Assembly (NCBI GenBank): GCA_020081605.1
Contig: JAHREC010000049.1
Span: 3,534,001 to 3,598,000, forward strand
DNA: 64,000 nt
Source of the DNA: Albifimbria verrucaria
Lineage: Eukaryota > Ascomycota > Sordariomycetes > Hypocreales > Stachybotryaceae
Reading direction: 5' to 3'
The notes under the pieces were generated by a model that was given only the letters and a program-made list of their open reading frames with translations, did no database searches and had not been told where the DNA came from. Positions 1-12,089 of the stretch are shown one piece after another. The number at the start of each line of letters is the position of its first letter. The stretch's first letter is position 1. The position numbers and the translations under genes were made by a program.

Positions 1-923
1 GCGCCAACAGGCTGCAAAGAATGGAGTAGAGAAACCGGACGACATGCTGCAATGGCTCATTGACGATCAAATTGCGCAAGGTCAGACTGATGCCAGGGCG
101 CTTGCTAAAATGCAGCTCGGCGTTAGCTTTGCCGCCATTCACACAACGACGCTGACCACCACTAGCGCGTAAGTTGCTTACCACGATGAAATTCGTCAAC
201 TAACATGTACAGCCTGTATACTCTTGCCGCCAAGCCAGACTTGGTGCCAATGCTTCGGGAGGACGTTGAACAAGCCCTGGCCGCGTCAGATGGAAAATTT
301 ACAAATCTGTCAATGCAGAACATGAAGAAGCTTGATAGTTTCCTGAAGGAGGTCTCACGATTCTATCCATTCACACCTTGTAAGTCTGTCGGTACAAGTC
401 ATCATGCTCATTCTAACAAGTTTAGCTTCATTCACGCGCAAAGTTCTCAAGCCAATCACTCTTTCTAGCGGACAATACATCCCGGCCGGAGTCTATATTG
501 AGGTTCCGTCTGGTGGCATGTCATTTGACAAAGACATTTACCCGGATGCCGACACCTTTGATGCCCTGCGATACTACAAGCTCCGGCAGTCCAAGGACAA
601 GGAAGAATCCCACACAAAAGCCGCCGAGGTTGTTGCCAGCAGTCAATTTGTTGGAGTCGGACCAAGCAGCCTCCTGTTTGGCTTCGGGAGACACGCCTGC
701 CCCGGGCGGTTCTTTGCCGCAAACGAAATCAAGATGATAATGGCAGGAATCCTGATGGATTACAAGATCAAGAACCCACCTGGTGTCACTGAGCGACACA
801 AGAACCAGCTACACGGTTCGCAGGCAAGTTGACCGCTCTTTCCTTTCGAATTATGCTAATTCAGCCTAGAGTTTGCCTGACCCTACGAAAACTATCATGG
901 TGATGAAGACTGGACATGCGTAG
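1..923 (+). CDS. Cytochrome P450, 3' part (ent-kaurene-oxidase-like fungal family)
   Basis: C-terminal part of a haem-thiolate monooxygenase; the 5' end lies outside the window. The open exon runs in from base 1. Introns are 169-212, 380-425 and 824-869. Visible P450 signatures are the I-helix-like stretch AAIHTTTLTTTSA, the ExxR of the K-helix as KEVSR, and the haem-binding loop FGFGRHACPG with the cysteine ligand, followed by RFFAANEIK. The wording around the loop is like CYP68/CYP503-type enzymes, which oxidise terpenoids, but the substrate cannot be read from sequence. The last intron starts with GC rather than GT (CAG/GCAAGT) and rejoins the frame to give the tail SLPDPTKTIMVMKTGHA and a TAG stop. 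No frame break is needed here. An N-terminal membrane anchor would be upstream. No terpene or polyketide synthase is visible downstream. Confidence 0.93.
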
Positions 924-1673
924 CCAATTGTTGGATAGAACGCAGCGTTTGGATTAGCCATACATCGTGTAGCGACCAGCAACAGTCAGATCTTTGCATT
1001 GCATAAAAACCTATGAAGGGAACAAATGAACAAACTATTATTAAAAACAAAAACAAAGCCATTCAATCATGCGCAAACAATGTCAAGCCTTGCCCCTGTA
1101 TATTTGTGGCCTATTAGTTTAACAGGTGAATGAGGACACTGCTCTCGATGCTTATGCTCAGCTTGCGACTCAGCTTGTCTCACATACTGAGGCCGTAAAG
1201 CTGACTATCGACATTCATCGTGTCTAATGACCAATTGATTGATAAAATTGTAAATAAACCGCCTTGAATGCGTTTGTGCTACGCGGTGCACGTACCAAGG
1301 CTGAATAGAGATGAGGTGGCCATACATGTCGATTTGCTTCTCCCACTAGGCTGGCAAATAAATCTCAGCTGTTCAACGCCGTCCAATGTCATGTGTACAA
1401 GGGTTCCAGTACCCCGCGTGACTTGAGTAAATACACATAGCTTAGTTTGAGACTGCGGCTGGTGGTATTTGTTCTTGTCCAGGCACCCGAGCCTATTCGG
1501 TTGATGCATAGACTGCTCAGCCCCGCTGCATGTCTGTAAATCCAGCCACGGCGGATTCGACAGGATGCGGAGGATGTGGCAACCAGCTGACAGAAAATAT
1601 ATCTAGAGCGGCAGCCTGGCTCGTGGTTGGAATATCTTGACGTGGTTGTTTGATTCAATGAGATTGCCAATCG
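924..1673. other. Intergenic, no supported gene
   Basis: Only short overlapping frames without ATG starts or recognisable motifs. It must hold the terminator of the P450 and the promoter of the membrane protein that follows. I see no repeat or RNA gene. Confidence 0.5.
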
Positions 1674-3700
1674 ATGCTACTCGCAATGCTGTCCCGACGT
1701 CCCTTGCCATTAGCCACATTAGTTCTCGGTGTAGCCATATTCTCAAAGGTGCCATCAGCGAGCCTGACAGATTTGAGAAATGCAAGGCTCGCATCGACCG
1801 TATCCAGAATGGTTCCGAAATCTTTGAGACAGAGGCTTATGGCACAATCAACAACGTTACCATTGCCCAATTTATATACAATGACACAGTCAGTGGGATG
1901 AATAAACACTACGCGCAAACGCAAAGAGACAATTTCCTCACCATAACAACACAAGGTTGGTCTACTGGCCACCGGCAAGGACGTCGCTAATATTCCCCGC
2001 AGGCTGCAAAGTGCTCTGCGAAGATCCTATCGATTGGTACTGGAAATCAGACATTTCCTTGACCCTTGGTATAATCTCAAATTGGATTTTGCCAATCATT
2101 GCTTTGGTTGCCGCACTGCCTTACGATTCGCTCCATGCAAGGACCGCTAAAGCCTCTTGGTTTGACAACAGGTTCTGGAGGACCATCGGAGTGTTGTTGA
2201 ACTGGCTCGGCTCTCCACAAACAGCTCTTACTGCAACATTTTTCAACATCCACCAGATTCGAAAGTGTTTCCACGCAACTCTCCCATCGAGCCGGGCCAT
2301 AAATGAAAACGAACACCTGCGAAAGGATGCATACTATGTTCTTTGCTGCCTAGGTCAGTTCAAGATTGAAAGGGCCGATCAGCGATTTTTGGATATTCTC
2401 GTATTGGGTCTATTCAATCCTATGTACGATATTGAAGATGGCCCTCAACTTATTGATTCAGAACGGGTCCGGTACATCAAACGGAAGCGCATAGACTGGT
2501 CCGCAGAACTTCTCACGGAAATGGCATTTCAGTTGCGAATGTTGCGGCGTCGAGGTGTCTATCCAACCTTTCTGAGTATATTCCTCTTCTTCGTTGCCTA
2601 CGCCGTTTCCCTGGTCCTGGCATTTGGTTCAATCGGCGAGCGGACCACGGCTCACTCTCTTGCATTTGGTATTCTGATCAGCTGGTTTCCGCTGCTTGTG
2701 TTGTGGGCCATCATTGACCGAAATCCGGTTTCTGCAGATCGTAGCCGGTAAGCTGTTCACAAACGCTGTACTCTAAACATCACACTGACTAGGTGCAGAA
2801 AACTGATTGGACGATGGATGTGGAACGTAGAAGCAATAAGGCAATGGGCAAACGCTGCGCATGAGCCAAACTCTTCAGAACGTCCAGCTTGGTGGTCACA
2901 AGCGATAGATCGAGAATCGAGGGTAAAAACAGTTCTCACAACAAACCCTTCGACGACGGCTACATTGGTGAGTTCATTGGTCAAGGACGACAGATTGGAT
3001 TCAATGGGTTGCCACACGCTGTTTTGCAAAGCGTATACGACGGTCGGGGAGACACGTACGAAACAGAACTGGAGAAAATCACAAAAGAAATAGAAGAGCA
3101 TCTCAAGGGCCCTCGCCCTGGATCTTGGTGGATGCTTTCCTTCATTTCATTGGCCCTTGTATGGTTGGAGCTTGGTATGGCTTTCGTCGTCTCTTACAAT
3201 ATTCCAACTGTTGGCCTTGGTTGTAGAGCAACATCCTACCTCATCTATGGTGGCATGAGCACCCTACCTTGGTTGATTCATTTACTGCCAGGCTTCGCCA
3301 GACCAGGGAAATACAGAAAGGCGTTCTGTCATTTCCTGTGTCTGTTGTCCACGCTGACGCTCTTCTTTATTACCTTTGCAGCCGTAAGTGTTGGGCTTCC
3401 TACTTACCAAAACAAAATTGATTAACCAGTTCACAGTTTAGCGGGGTTCTGAAAAACTGCACTTGCAGAGGCGGATTAAGCGGTTACTTGGACTTTGAAG
3501 ATGCATATTTCTACAAGAACCCGGATCATTTCGACGTTACCAAATACTGGTGGGCAGGTGCTGTTGTCGGGGCTTTACCAGTGTTTGGAAGTCTGTTTGC
3601 AGCCAGTTTCTTATTAACGAGCCTAAAGCCTCTGTGGCAAGCCTCTGAGCAGAGCACACCGCCAGGTGATGTAGAGGTAGAGATGCGGTGGTTGATGTAA
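1674..3700 (+). CDS. Multi-pass membrane protein with signal peptide, fungal family of unknown function
   Basis: Predicted signal peptide from ATG 1674 (MLLAMLSRRPLPLATLVLG), a lumenal part with several cysteines, then groups of hydrophobic segments (ISNWILPIIALVAAL near 2080, FLSIFLFFVAYAVSLVL near 2570, then near 3140-3380 and 3550-3620). Introns are 1956-2002, 2748-2792 and 3384-3436, each giving in-frame joins. The pattern 'LTI..GC..LC...' just before the first membrane segments, and 'GEFIGQGRQ' in the middle, recur in a lineage-expanded group of Sordariomycete membrane proteins I have seen annotated only as hypothetical. Two frame changes, near 1748 and 2921-2923, each fit one missing G in a short G run, so I treat the gene as probably intact in the organism. 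Function is unknown; a transporter or sensor role would be guesswork. Confidence 0.6.
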
Positions 3701-4844
3701 ACTTATATACATGGTAAGCCAGGAAGACCATTGGGACTTTAGAATCAAGGTGAATATCGCTTATCAGAGAATCTGTTACTGGAGGGGTAAAACGGTAAAA
3801 GAATATTTAATTTACAACCTTAGGGTAGCAGGAACGGTCCTTTAGAATACAAATGAAATTCATATTTAGAAATAACCAGGTGGTTTTTACGGAGCCAACA
3901 GCTTGTTGGTTGAGACTTACACAAAATCCTATAGAGGCTGTGCAGGGTCAGCCGCTGTGCACCATAAATTCATGCCTCTGCACTCTCTGTCCATCTTGTC
4001 ATGTTTCGCTTACGGGCGTCCTTCACAATAGCAATACTTTTGGTCTAACCAGTCAGTCCTTGATATTCAAAATTCCAATCCGCGTTAATGTTGCCACCAT
4101 TATTGTTTTTCACAGGCTCAAACCCAACTTGGAAAATGGCTTCAAAAACATGACATACCTACGGAAACAGGCATGTCCCAATACCCTCGCCAACACCACT
4201 AATCAACCAAAGGTCTAACGAGCTTTTAGAGGACCGCACTCGACCTCCAGGTGTCTTGTATTGGACTTTACTTATAACTCTCCAGGCGTTGCATATCTGG
4301 AGGGCATATTCTATCTATACCAAGTATGAAGCCATAGGCTGGAGCGAGCTGAGTCTTTTTGATACAGGACTTCTCGTATTGGGTGTTGCAGGAATTATTA
4401 CCCTTGTGGCTCTGCCTTTTTTGTTACTGTACCGAAAGTAGATGGCTTTATTTATCCTCTTATTTGTTGAAGCTGCACCGCTTGGAATGATGTTTGTAGG
4501 AATGAACATAGGTATCTTGTATCTGGTCTTGGTAGTGTTGCTTAGTTTTCCAATACAGTTGATTAACTGAAACTTAAATCATTCATTGTCCATATTTATC
4601 AATATGATGACAACAGTATGTTTTCTATCCAATGGGACCAATCGCATCTACCAGTGTACAATGAATCGAGAGATTACTGCCGACGCTTGTGACATAAACA
4701 AGAATTGAACATAGTCTCTGTTGGTTCCAGGTATGATTTACACCAAATTAATAAGCAGTGTCGTCGCACTGGACTGGTCAAAAGTCACTGTCAAGGCATT
4801 AGGAATAATAGTGACTGACACCTCTTAGTCCACCCAGCTGATTA
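3701..4844. other. Mostly non-coding, with one orphan membrane-protein-like frame
   Basis: Bases about 4256-4441 (+) encode two hydrophobic segments and a basic tail (ending LLLYRK), without an ATG start. It may be the last exon of a damaged neighbour or chance. The 121-residue frame at 3853-4218 has no motif. Nothing else is supported. Confidence 0.3.
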
Positions 4845-5592
4845 TTAAGTCTTTCCCGGGCCAAAAAGCAGTAATAGCTCCCTGAGCCACGATGTAACGG
4901 TTTTGGTTGTCCATGTTCCACAAAAGCCCTGGATATTCGCTTCATAGACCTGAACCTCGACGGAACAGGCCAATCCTTCCTGCAACCACTCCAAGTTCTG
5001 GTTGCGACTAAACGCGGGAATGTCTTCAACCTGGTCGCTGATGAACCTCTTGACGTCTAGTCCGCCACGATCGAAATACTGCCTTTTATATCCATACTTT
5101 TCACTGCCATCACAGCTTTGAAGGCGTCTCTTGTTGGGGTTAGTTCGTGGTCCGATGACACAAGGTACCACCCGGCCTGGTATTTTGGGCTTTAGATACA
5201 TTGCTTCTTTCTTTATCATCTCTGTTGGAGGCCCGCAAACTCCTGGATCTTGGATTCAGGGGCCGTAACAATTTACCTTGGCAATAGTCAAGACCTCTTT
5301 AGTCATCATCCAGCTCATCGGATAACCTCTCAACATCCTTCATCATCTGAGCCCATTCCTCGCGTGTAAAAGAGTACTCGACCTCCCAACCGCGGCCAGG
5401 AACCCATTCTCTGTCGTGGTCTGAGGACTGGTCATGTATCCAACCAGGGACCATCCAATCAGCCAGAGAGCCACAACTCGACTGAACGTAATAACAGGCT
5501 CCAAATTTCCACAGCTTGAAGATAGAGATGAGGAGGAGAGGGGTTGAAAGAAGAACAAACGCCAATGCCATAAATCTTGCTATAGTGCGCAT
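4845..5592 (-). CDS. Hypothetical membrane-anchored or secreted protein, interrupted by an in-frame stop
   Basis: From ATG 5592 the protein opens with a hydrophobic segment (FMALAFVLLSTPLLLISIF) typical of a signal anchor, then a polar region ending ELDDD and TAA at 5299-5301. The same frame continues past that stop to a good donor and acceptor (intron roughly 5222-5278) and then to a 124-codon exon ending at 4845 (RVVPCVIGPRTNPNKRR... CSVEVQVYEAN). So either the gene is two short neighbours or one protein of about 230 residues with a nonsense codon; TAA could come from CAA by a C-to-T change. I do not recognise the family. Confidence 0.4.
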
Positions 5593-6756
5593 AATGAGCA
5601 GGAGTCAAGAGCGAAATGTTGTCTGGTGCCTGCGGGTAAAGTCTGAGGGGTTATTAGTGTCCACGCAGTTCTAATGTGAGACACAAATGTCTTTCCATTA
5701 GGTAAGGATAGATCTGGAGTAGTCAGAGCCTGATACAAAGAGTGCTATATCAGCCTACTCTGTTTATGCAACGAAGGATAGATGTATGAGGCGGCCGATG
5801 TGTTTATTTTGTGATGAGTCTCTGATTCCGTTGTGGTCAGAGGGCGAGTCAACTTTTGCCAGCTCTCTCGGACATGAACCTCGGACTCGTCAAGATTCAT
5901 CGCCGCTAAGCGAGGAGAGCTTGCGCGGCAGCTAACCAAGTTGAACCATTGCCCATCACTCAATCAATAATTAATCAATGACCCACAAGAAATAATCAAC
6001 AGCGGCAGGTAACTAATCTTCCCTCACCTCCTTGTATGCGCGAAGGCACCATTGAGGGATCAACCCCACAACGTCTTTGTTAACCCGTCGATACTACAGT
6101 AACATAAAAGTTTCACCACAGCTAGTTGGATAGGAACACAATCTATTCAATACTTGCATTATAGACACGGCAACCCAATTAACCGTTAAATTCTTCTAAT
6201 AATGCTGTGGCTGTAACAGAACACAAGGAAGGAGGGCCTATTACAACAGCTAATTATCAGCAGCAGGACTGGGCAGTTGCGGTGGTTCGGTGCATAACGA
6301 CAAAAGTTCCGCCCACCGTATTATTTCCACTAGGATACAGGGCTCGATTAACCAGAAGCCTGAAACTATCAATACAATATTGGCATAAATGTCTCACAAT
6401 CTTGGTCGTTTGTTCTCAAAAAATTTGTTGATTTGGTAAAAACATCTCCTTTAGTGTAGGAAATTTCTGCCCTCCCATCGCAGCTTTTTGCAGACACGGG
6501 AAGTATTGGGGTTTCTGGTATGGACTGTTTTCTTGACTAGCTGAGCATCCCGGTTCTGATTGAATTAATCCATGTTCGATACCTAAATTGGTGTCTTTGC
6601 GAACTCCAAGGAGATACATAAAGCACCTAATCCTCTATTAAGATCCACTGCTGCCAAGCAATGACAAGAGCTCCTGCGGCCGTGAACCGAGTCTAACATT
6701 CGACCATGGATTAATCTGTACCTCGCAATATATAACATCATCAACGTCACCCGGCC
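5593..6756. other. Intergenic, AT-rich, no supported gene
   Basis: Short frames only, none with a motif or plausible splice partners. Holds the promoter of the gene at 4845-5592 and the 3' flank of the receptor gene that follows. Confidence 0.5.
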
Positions 6757-9700
6757 TCATCTTACATACAAGGCACGCAGTTGGTCCATCCATTCGCTCA
6801 GCTTCATCCAGCCATCAATCTTAACATCAACATCATCCGCGCTCTTGGCCGGAGTCAAGCGAGGTATGTGATGCGCGGGAGGGATTTGGTCTGGTTCCCA
6901 TTTCGGCAGATACATCAAATTATGCTTCACACATGCTGAGGAATACGGGATTTCCGGCTCCATGCCTGATTCGATATTCGCAAGGCATGTCATGTCTACC
7001 GCCCAACCACAAACTCTACAAGCATACGCCGGTTGATCTTCTGCATAGCCTTCCTTTCTGCAGGAATTGCAGACAGAATACCAAGTGAGCTGTCTCTTCG
7101 GGTCATTCGTCTGCTCCGGTGGCTCCGAATTCTCCGGTGCAACTCGTTGTACATCCGAATCTTGTCCGTTGCTTTTTCGGCAGACTTGGGAGGAACCTCT
7201 TGGCTGCGATCCTCCTTGGAAGTTGGGTCAGCTTTTAGGGCCTTAGGATCACTTAGGGACCCCTCGGTTGCCTGTGCTTCCATCAATTTCTCATGTATAT
7301 TCCATTTGAACATCAGCATAGAAATCTGCATGTTCTCCACGTCGTCCACCGCCTGGAAATATTGCATTAGGATTGCATACGCTTCGTAATCATTGGCAGC
7401 ATCGTCGTCCGACAGAAGCTCAATGCTTTCCAGCATGATTCTGCGCATCCACTGATCCGCCAAATCCGCCTGCTCATTGCCATATTTAGCGTTAAATGCC
7501 AGGAGGGCGCCTATCGGTCCCACCATGTTCAGAGAGCTGCTGCTGGTCGTCTCGGCTACATCAATGAGGCCCATTATCTTCGCCCGATGCGATGCTATCT
7601 GCTCGCCATGTAGCTCACTCCCATCAGGATCTGAGGAGTAGAACCCAGATAATTCTGTTATCACCATGTAAAGCATCCAGCGCGGGAGTGTTTTTTCCGT
7701 GGTTGACGTATGTCGAATGGCATCGAGGGCGGCTTCGTATCTGAGAATCATATTCTTGTTTCGTGAAGGGTCTCCTGCTGTCCCCATCATTCTTCCGAGA
7801 AAGTAGTGGCAGACATACACGAGTTCGTGATATTTGTACTCTTTGCAGAACTTGGCTGCAAGCTCCAAGAAGCCTTCCAACACATTCCACCCCTCGGTCT
7901 TGTCGGCCGCTAACGCAATGGTACTACTGCTTGGTATCAGTTGCTCCAGGTCGATGATCACATCGTCGACCCTCCTCCGCCACATTTCGCAAGTCTCGGT
8001 GAGTGCCGAGAAGAACTCGATAATGTAATTCCACTTTTCCTTTTCCAAATACCGTTTTACCACGACGGCGTACAAGGAATGGGCGTAGCCATACGAAAGA
8101 CCCTTTTTGTGCATTTCCACGGCCTGGTCATAATCCTTGCCAAGATCCCAGATTCTGTTGCCAAGTTTTATGACAGTTTCGGCATATAGCTGGTTATGAG
8201 AGTCTATCTGTTGGGCTTCTAACTCTGCTTTGAGAGCGCTGAGCTGGAGAATAGCTTCCTCATGGTTCAATGACTTGCTTGAAGCAACGGCTAGTCTGGC
8301 CTCAGGGTTGTTGACGTCAAATTCAACGGCTTTCTGAGCTCGTCCAAGTATCTGTTCACCTGAACCGGGTGGCAGCATGCTATGATACACCAAAAACGCT
8401 TGATACTCCCACATTGAGTTCTGGGAAGACGTGTTTGATTTTTGGTCAAGAGCTTCTGCGGCCCAGCTCTCGACACGTTGCGCCATCTCCATGTCAAATG
8501 TGTGCCTCTCTTCTAGGTCTTTGATGTCTTTTGTTTCCCTGGCAATATAAACTGATGCTTCGTCATGCATTTTCGCGGAGCTTTCTGGGTCACACTACGT
8601 CCATGTCAGTATATCGTCTTGCGTTACAAAGGTCACCCACCCTTAGAATATAGCCACGCATGAAATAACAAGCTGCCCACAATCTCCACTGGCGTGATGG
8701 TTGGCTGTATATTTGGCCGACCAAATATTTTGCTGCGTCATAGAATAGGGCCTTGTGCAAATTTGCATCAGGTGCAGTCGCACGTCGCACAAGTTCTTTG
8801 CCTTGCACGTCCTGGATGAGACTTACTACCAACGGGTCATTAAACCATCGTAGCAGCTCCTGACACCTTCCATAGAGTAAAGCCACTCTGCACGAGTGGC
8901 AATGAACTTTGGCGTCCGCCGTAACTCCAAGTCCAGTAGGTGACATCGGGCTCCGGCATAAACATGGATGCAATACCGCAGGCGGAAGTCAAAAGCTGGG
9001 CCAGGAGAATTCCGGCTTGCGCTTTGAACCGTGTCTCGGCCTTGACCAGATCCACTAGCTTCATGTCGTGCAGCAGTTCACCTCGTGCATGGCTAAGAAG
9101 ATCACCGCTTGAATGGGTCTCTTCATCCGTCATTATGCTCAGGTATACGATGACCACTATGATACGAGCATTATCGGGATCGTAAGAAATAACCTCCTTA
9201 TCAAGAACTTGCAATTTATTCTCGAGAAACTTTTCAAATTCAAAGCGCTCATACATTTCCGGCGGACACACGTTGTGGAGGAAATGTCGCACAATGTTGA
9301 TTTCTGTTTCGTGAACTCTCCCGCCAAGGCCAGCTGTAAGCTGCGGTAATGTTGAATCTGCACTCTTGGATTTCAGAGGAATCATGTCTTTTGTCTCTGG
9401 GTTACGCCATCTCACGGTATTCCTCTCTGCAATCGAGAACAAGGTGTACTTTTCCGCAAGCTTCTTTGAGAATGGTAGCAGCGATGTGGCAAGGGAGGTT
9501 TCTTTTCCGGAAAGCAGTCGACGTTGGATAGCCAGCAGAGCTTCTAACCCTTGAACCGAAAACCAGCGTCTTCCAGTGCTGACCCAAATGATAATGTCGT
9601 TGATTTCCTGAATCTCCTTGGGTGTGCGGATCTCATTGAGACGACGAATCTCAGCCTCAATCTGGTCTGAACGAGTCTTGCCTGCATTTTCAAGAACTTC

Positions 9701-11313
9701 TTCAACATCTTCAATGAGATCCACCGTGGCCAAAGCATCGAGGCTGCTGCGGAGTTTGTAGTAATCTCCATGGCTTTTCATGCTCAAACTGGACACGATT
9801 TTCTCGCGCCATTCGACAATGCCCTCGCGGGTCGGATCCCTGAACGTGGCCATTTCATCGAGCCGCGAATTTATGTAAGCTTCAATGTCAGGCCTGTTCC
9901 TATCCGGTAGGGAGATGGTCGCATACTGAATGCCTCTTGCCTGGTGAAGCCATTCCGCCGCTGAAATAGAGTTGGCAGTCAGCAACACGCGTGTTTTCCT
10001 CGCCTCAGTTGACCCCACGAGCCGCTGTAATAGAGGTATGAAGGCTCTGGTGTCTTCTTCCATTCCATCGATCAAGATGAAAAATGTTGTATCGCGGTTA
10101 AGTCTTTCAGGATTGTCAATGAACAATTTTTGCCAAATGTCCAATGGCGTCTCTACGCCTGTCAATTCTTTTGCCAAGGCTGCCGTTGATTTAACCATTG
10201 GGTCAAAGGCAGTGCATATCTGCCAAAGAAGTGCTCTTGATATCATTTCCAGGATGCTTCTTTTTCTGGGGCCGCCTCGTTGGAATCATGGGGAGGGAAA
10301 AAGTAAGCCGTAGCATTGCGAAAGGTCGGGCCATTTACACCCTGTCGACGAAGATGGCGTAATATGTTTGCCATCATCAGCGTCTTGCCGGATCCAGTAC
10401 TACCTTCGAGCACTAAGACGGTCTTTTCAGGATCATCAGCTGCAGCCCAGTCCAGAAACGTCTTGTCGTTCAAGATCCATGCACCCGTGGTCTCGAGAAT
10501 TGCGCCCCGGTGAACGTCAAACGCGCTTTGCCAGGGTGCGTGAGGATCCCCAGTTTCGCTAATGTCGGTTCCTCGAAACCCAAGGGCTTCCATTATCATC
10601 ACTCGCCGCTCTTTGGCACTCTCTTTCTTTGCCTGCTCCTTGTGGCTGGCAGACACAATCTTCAGATCATCAGCTGATTCGCTAACAATTTTAAATGTTT
10701 GCGCAGCCACGAGGAGTGATTCTTTGCTGTTGAGCCTGTCCATTGTCGCTAGAAGGTCTTGTATGCCATCGTCATTCAGGAATAGTTGCTTGGTGAATGC
10801 CAGGAAGCGCGTATGCTTCTTGCGGAGACGGATGACACGCTCGCATATATCGACAAAGAGCTGGAGGTTTTGGCAGGCTAGCCTAGTGAGGCGCGCATCC
10901 ATCTTCTCATTGTAGTAGTCCAGGCGGTCAAGGAACTCGGTGCATTTGACCAGAAGCTCCGCAAGGTTCTCAATCATTCCCTCGTAGCCTTGCCATGCAG
11001 CGATGACAAATGTGAGGGCATTGTAGCAAATGTCAGCCGGGGCAAAGACGGTCGACACATTTTTGGCGACGATGCCTCCGATGGTCTGGATACATCGCAA
11101 CGCTTTGTCAAAGGCGCTTTTATACCATAGGTCTCGTCCTTGTTTCCCAGACTTGTTTACCGCCTCCAGCATGTTCAGGACGCTCGCAATACTCTGCGGC
11201 TGGATTTTAGTCGCATCACCACCTGCTAGCTGGATGACCTTTTGCTGCACCTCCAGCCAAAGTGCTTTGATTTCAGCCTCAGACGAGCTCGCAAAGGGTG
11301 CCTCTGAACTCAT
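6757..11313 (-). CDS. STAND receptor: Goodbye-like domain, P-loop NTPase, TPR-like helices, C-terminal zinc-finger-like motif
   Basis: Likely signal-transducing ATPase of the fungal NLR/STAND class. ATG 11313 starts a helical N-terminal region (about residues 1-250) resembling the fungal STAND Goodbye domain, followed by a clear Walker A, EGSTGSGKT, near residue 300 and an acidic strand FFILIDGMEED near residue 400. The middle (8570-7200) is a long helical, TPR-like solenoid. The end carries paired cysteines, VCNSC...YACRVCGW...MTC, a zinc-finger-like module in the frame closing at 6757. One intron (about 8595-8640) joins YILR to CDPESSAK. Frame breaks at 10261-10265 (A run on the minus strand), twice near 8900 (G runs) and at about 7130 each fit one lost base, so a protein of about 1500 residues is plausible. 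Its ligand and partners are unknown. Confidence 0.75.
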
Positions 11314-12089
11314 CTTGATGGACTGTCTGCCGATGCTTAGGTGGAGGCGCTGATTGTTTTCAGAACAGTTCAAGCGCGACGCACCCTTGGATTTTATGGT
11401 CTAGTTTTCACTGGCAGCTCCTATTATTGGATAGCTTGATCTTAACGCTTGTGGCGCGAAGAGATAGGCGCAAAAGTGGCCGAAGTGCAGGGGTGACATC
11501 TGCTTATTTGCCCTTAGCGAAAATGCCTCCGGCGGCGATTGCATCGAGCCGGCCTCGCTACACTCGATATTGCGATTATCAAGGCTTAAGGTAGTCGGGC
11601 CAGGAACATCCTTACGGCGGTTAGAATTCGAGCCAGCCATCTTCAGGGCCCTAGAAATCGGATTCGCTGGCATCGCCAGTATCGTTACAGGGGTTGGGGC
11701 TCGAGGCAGCCGGGTCAGGAACATCGTCATAGGACGCAGGGCTTAAAGCACAGCAGATTAAGAACACCAAGAGCATATTATCAAAAGATACATAACCTCT
11801 AATTACTAGCCTTATACGGTAAGACCTTCGATTAATCATCGACGGAATAGATAAGCCTAAACTTAACTATCCTCTTAGCAAAGTAGAAGCTGCTCTGGGT
11901 ATTTTTCCTGCTGCTGTTCGAGCAACTCATGCTCTTTATTCGTTCTTTCACTTTTTTAATTATTAATAGCATTAAATACACACTACCTGTGGGCTTCATT
12001 AAGTCTGACCTCGCTAGAGCTCTCTCCCAGCTGAATATATTCTGGTCGTTTCTGGTCTTCGTTTCGGCTCCTCACTCCCGCTCCGTTAC
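11314..12089. other. Intergenic, no supported gene
   Basis: Contains the promoter of the Goodbye-type receptor and AT-rich sequence around 11750-12000. Frames on the minus strand at 11401-11839 lack ATG starts and motifs. Possibly old mobile-element debris, but nothing identifiable. Confidence 0.45.

Noticed and set aside
3853..4218. 121-codon plus-strand frame
   Set aside because: No domain, no conserved look, AT-rich flank; chance frame likely.
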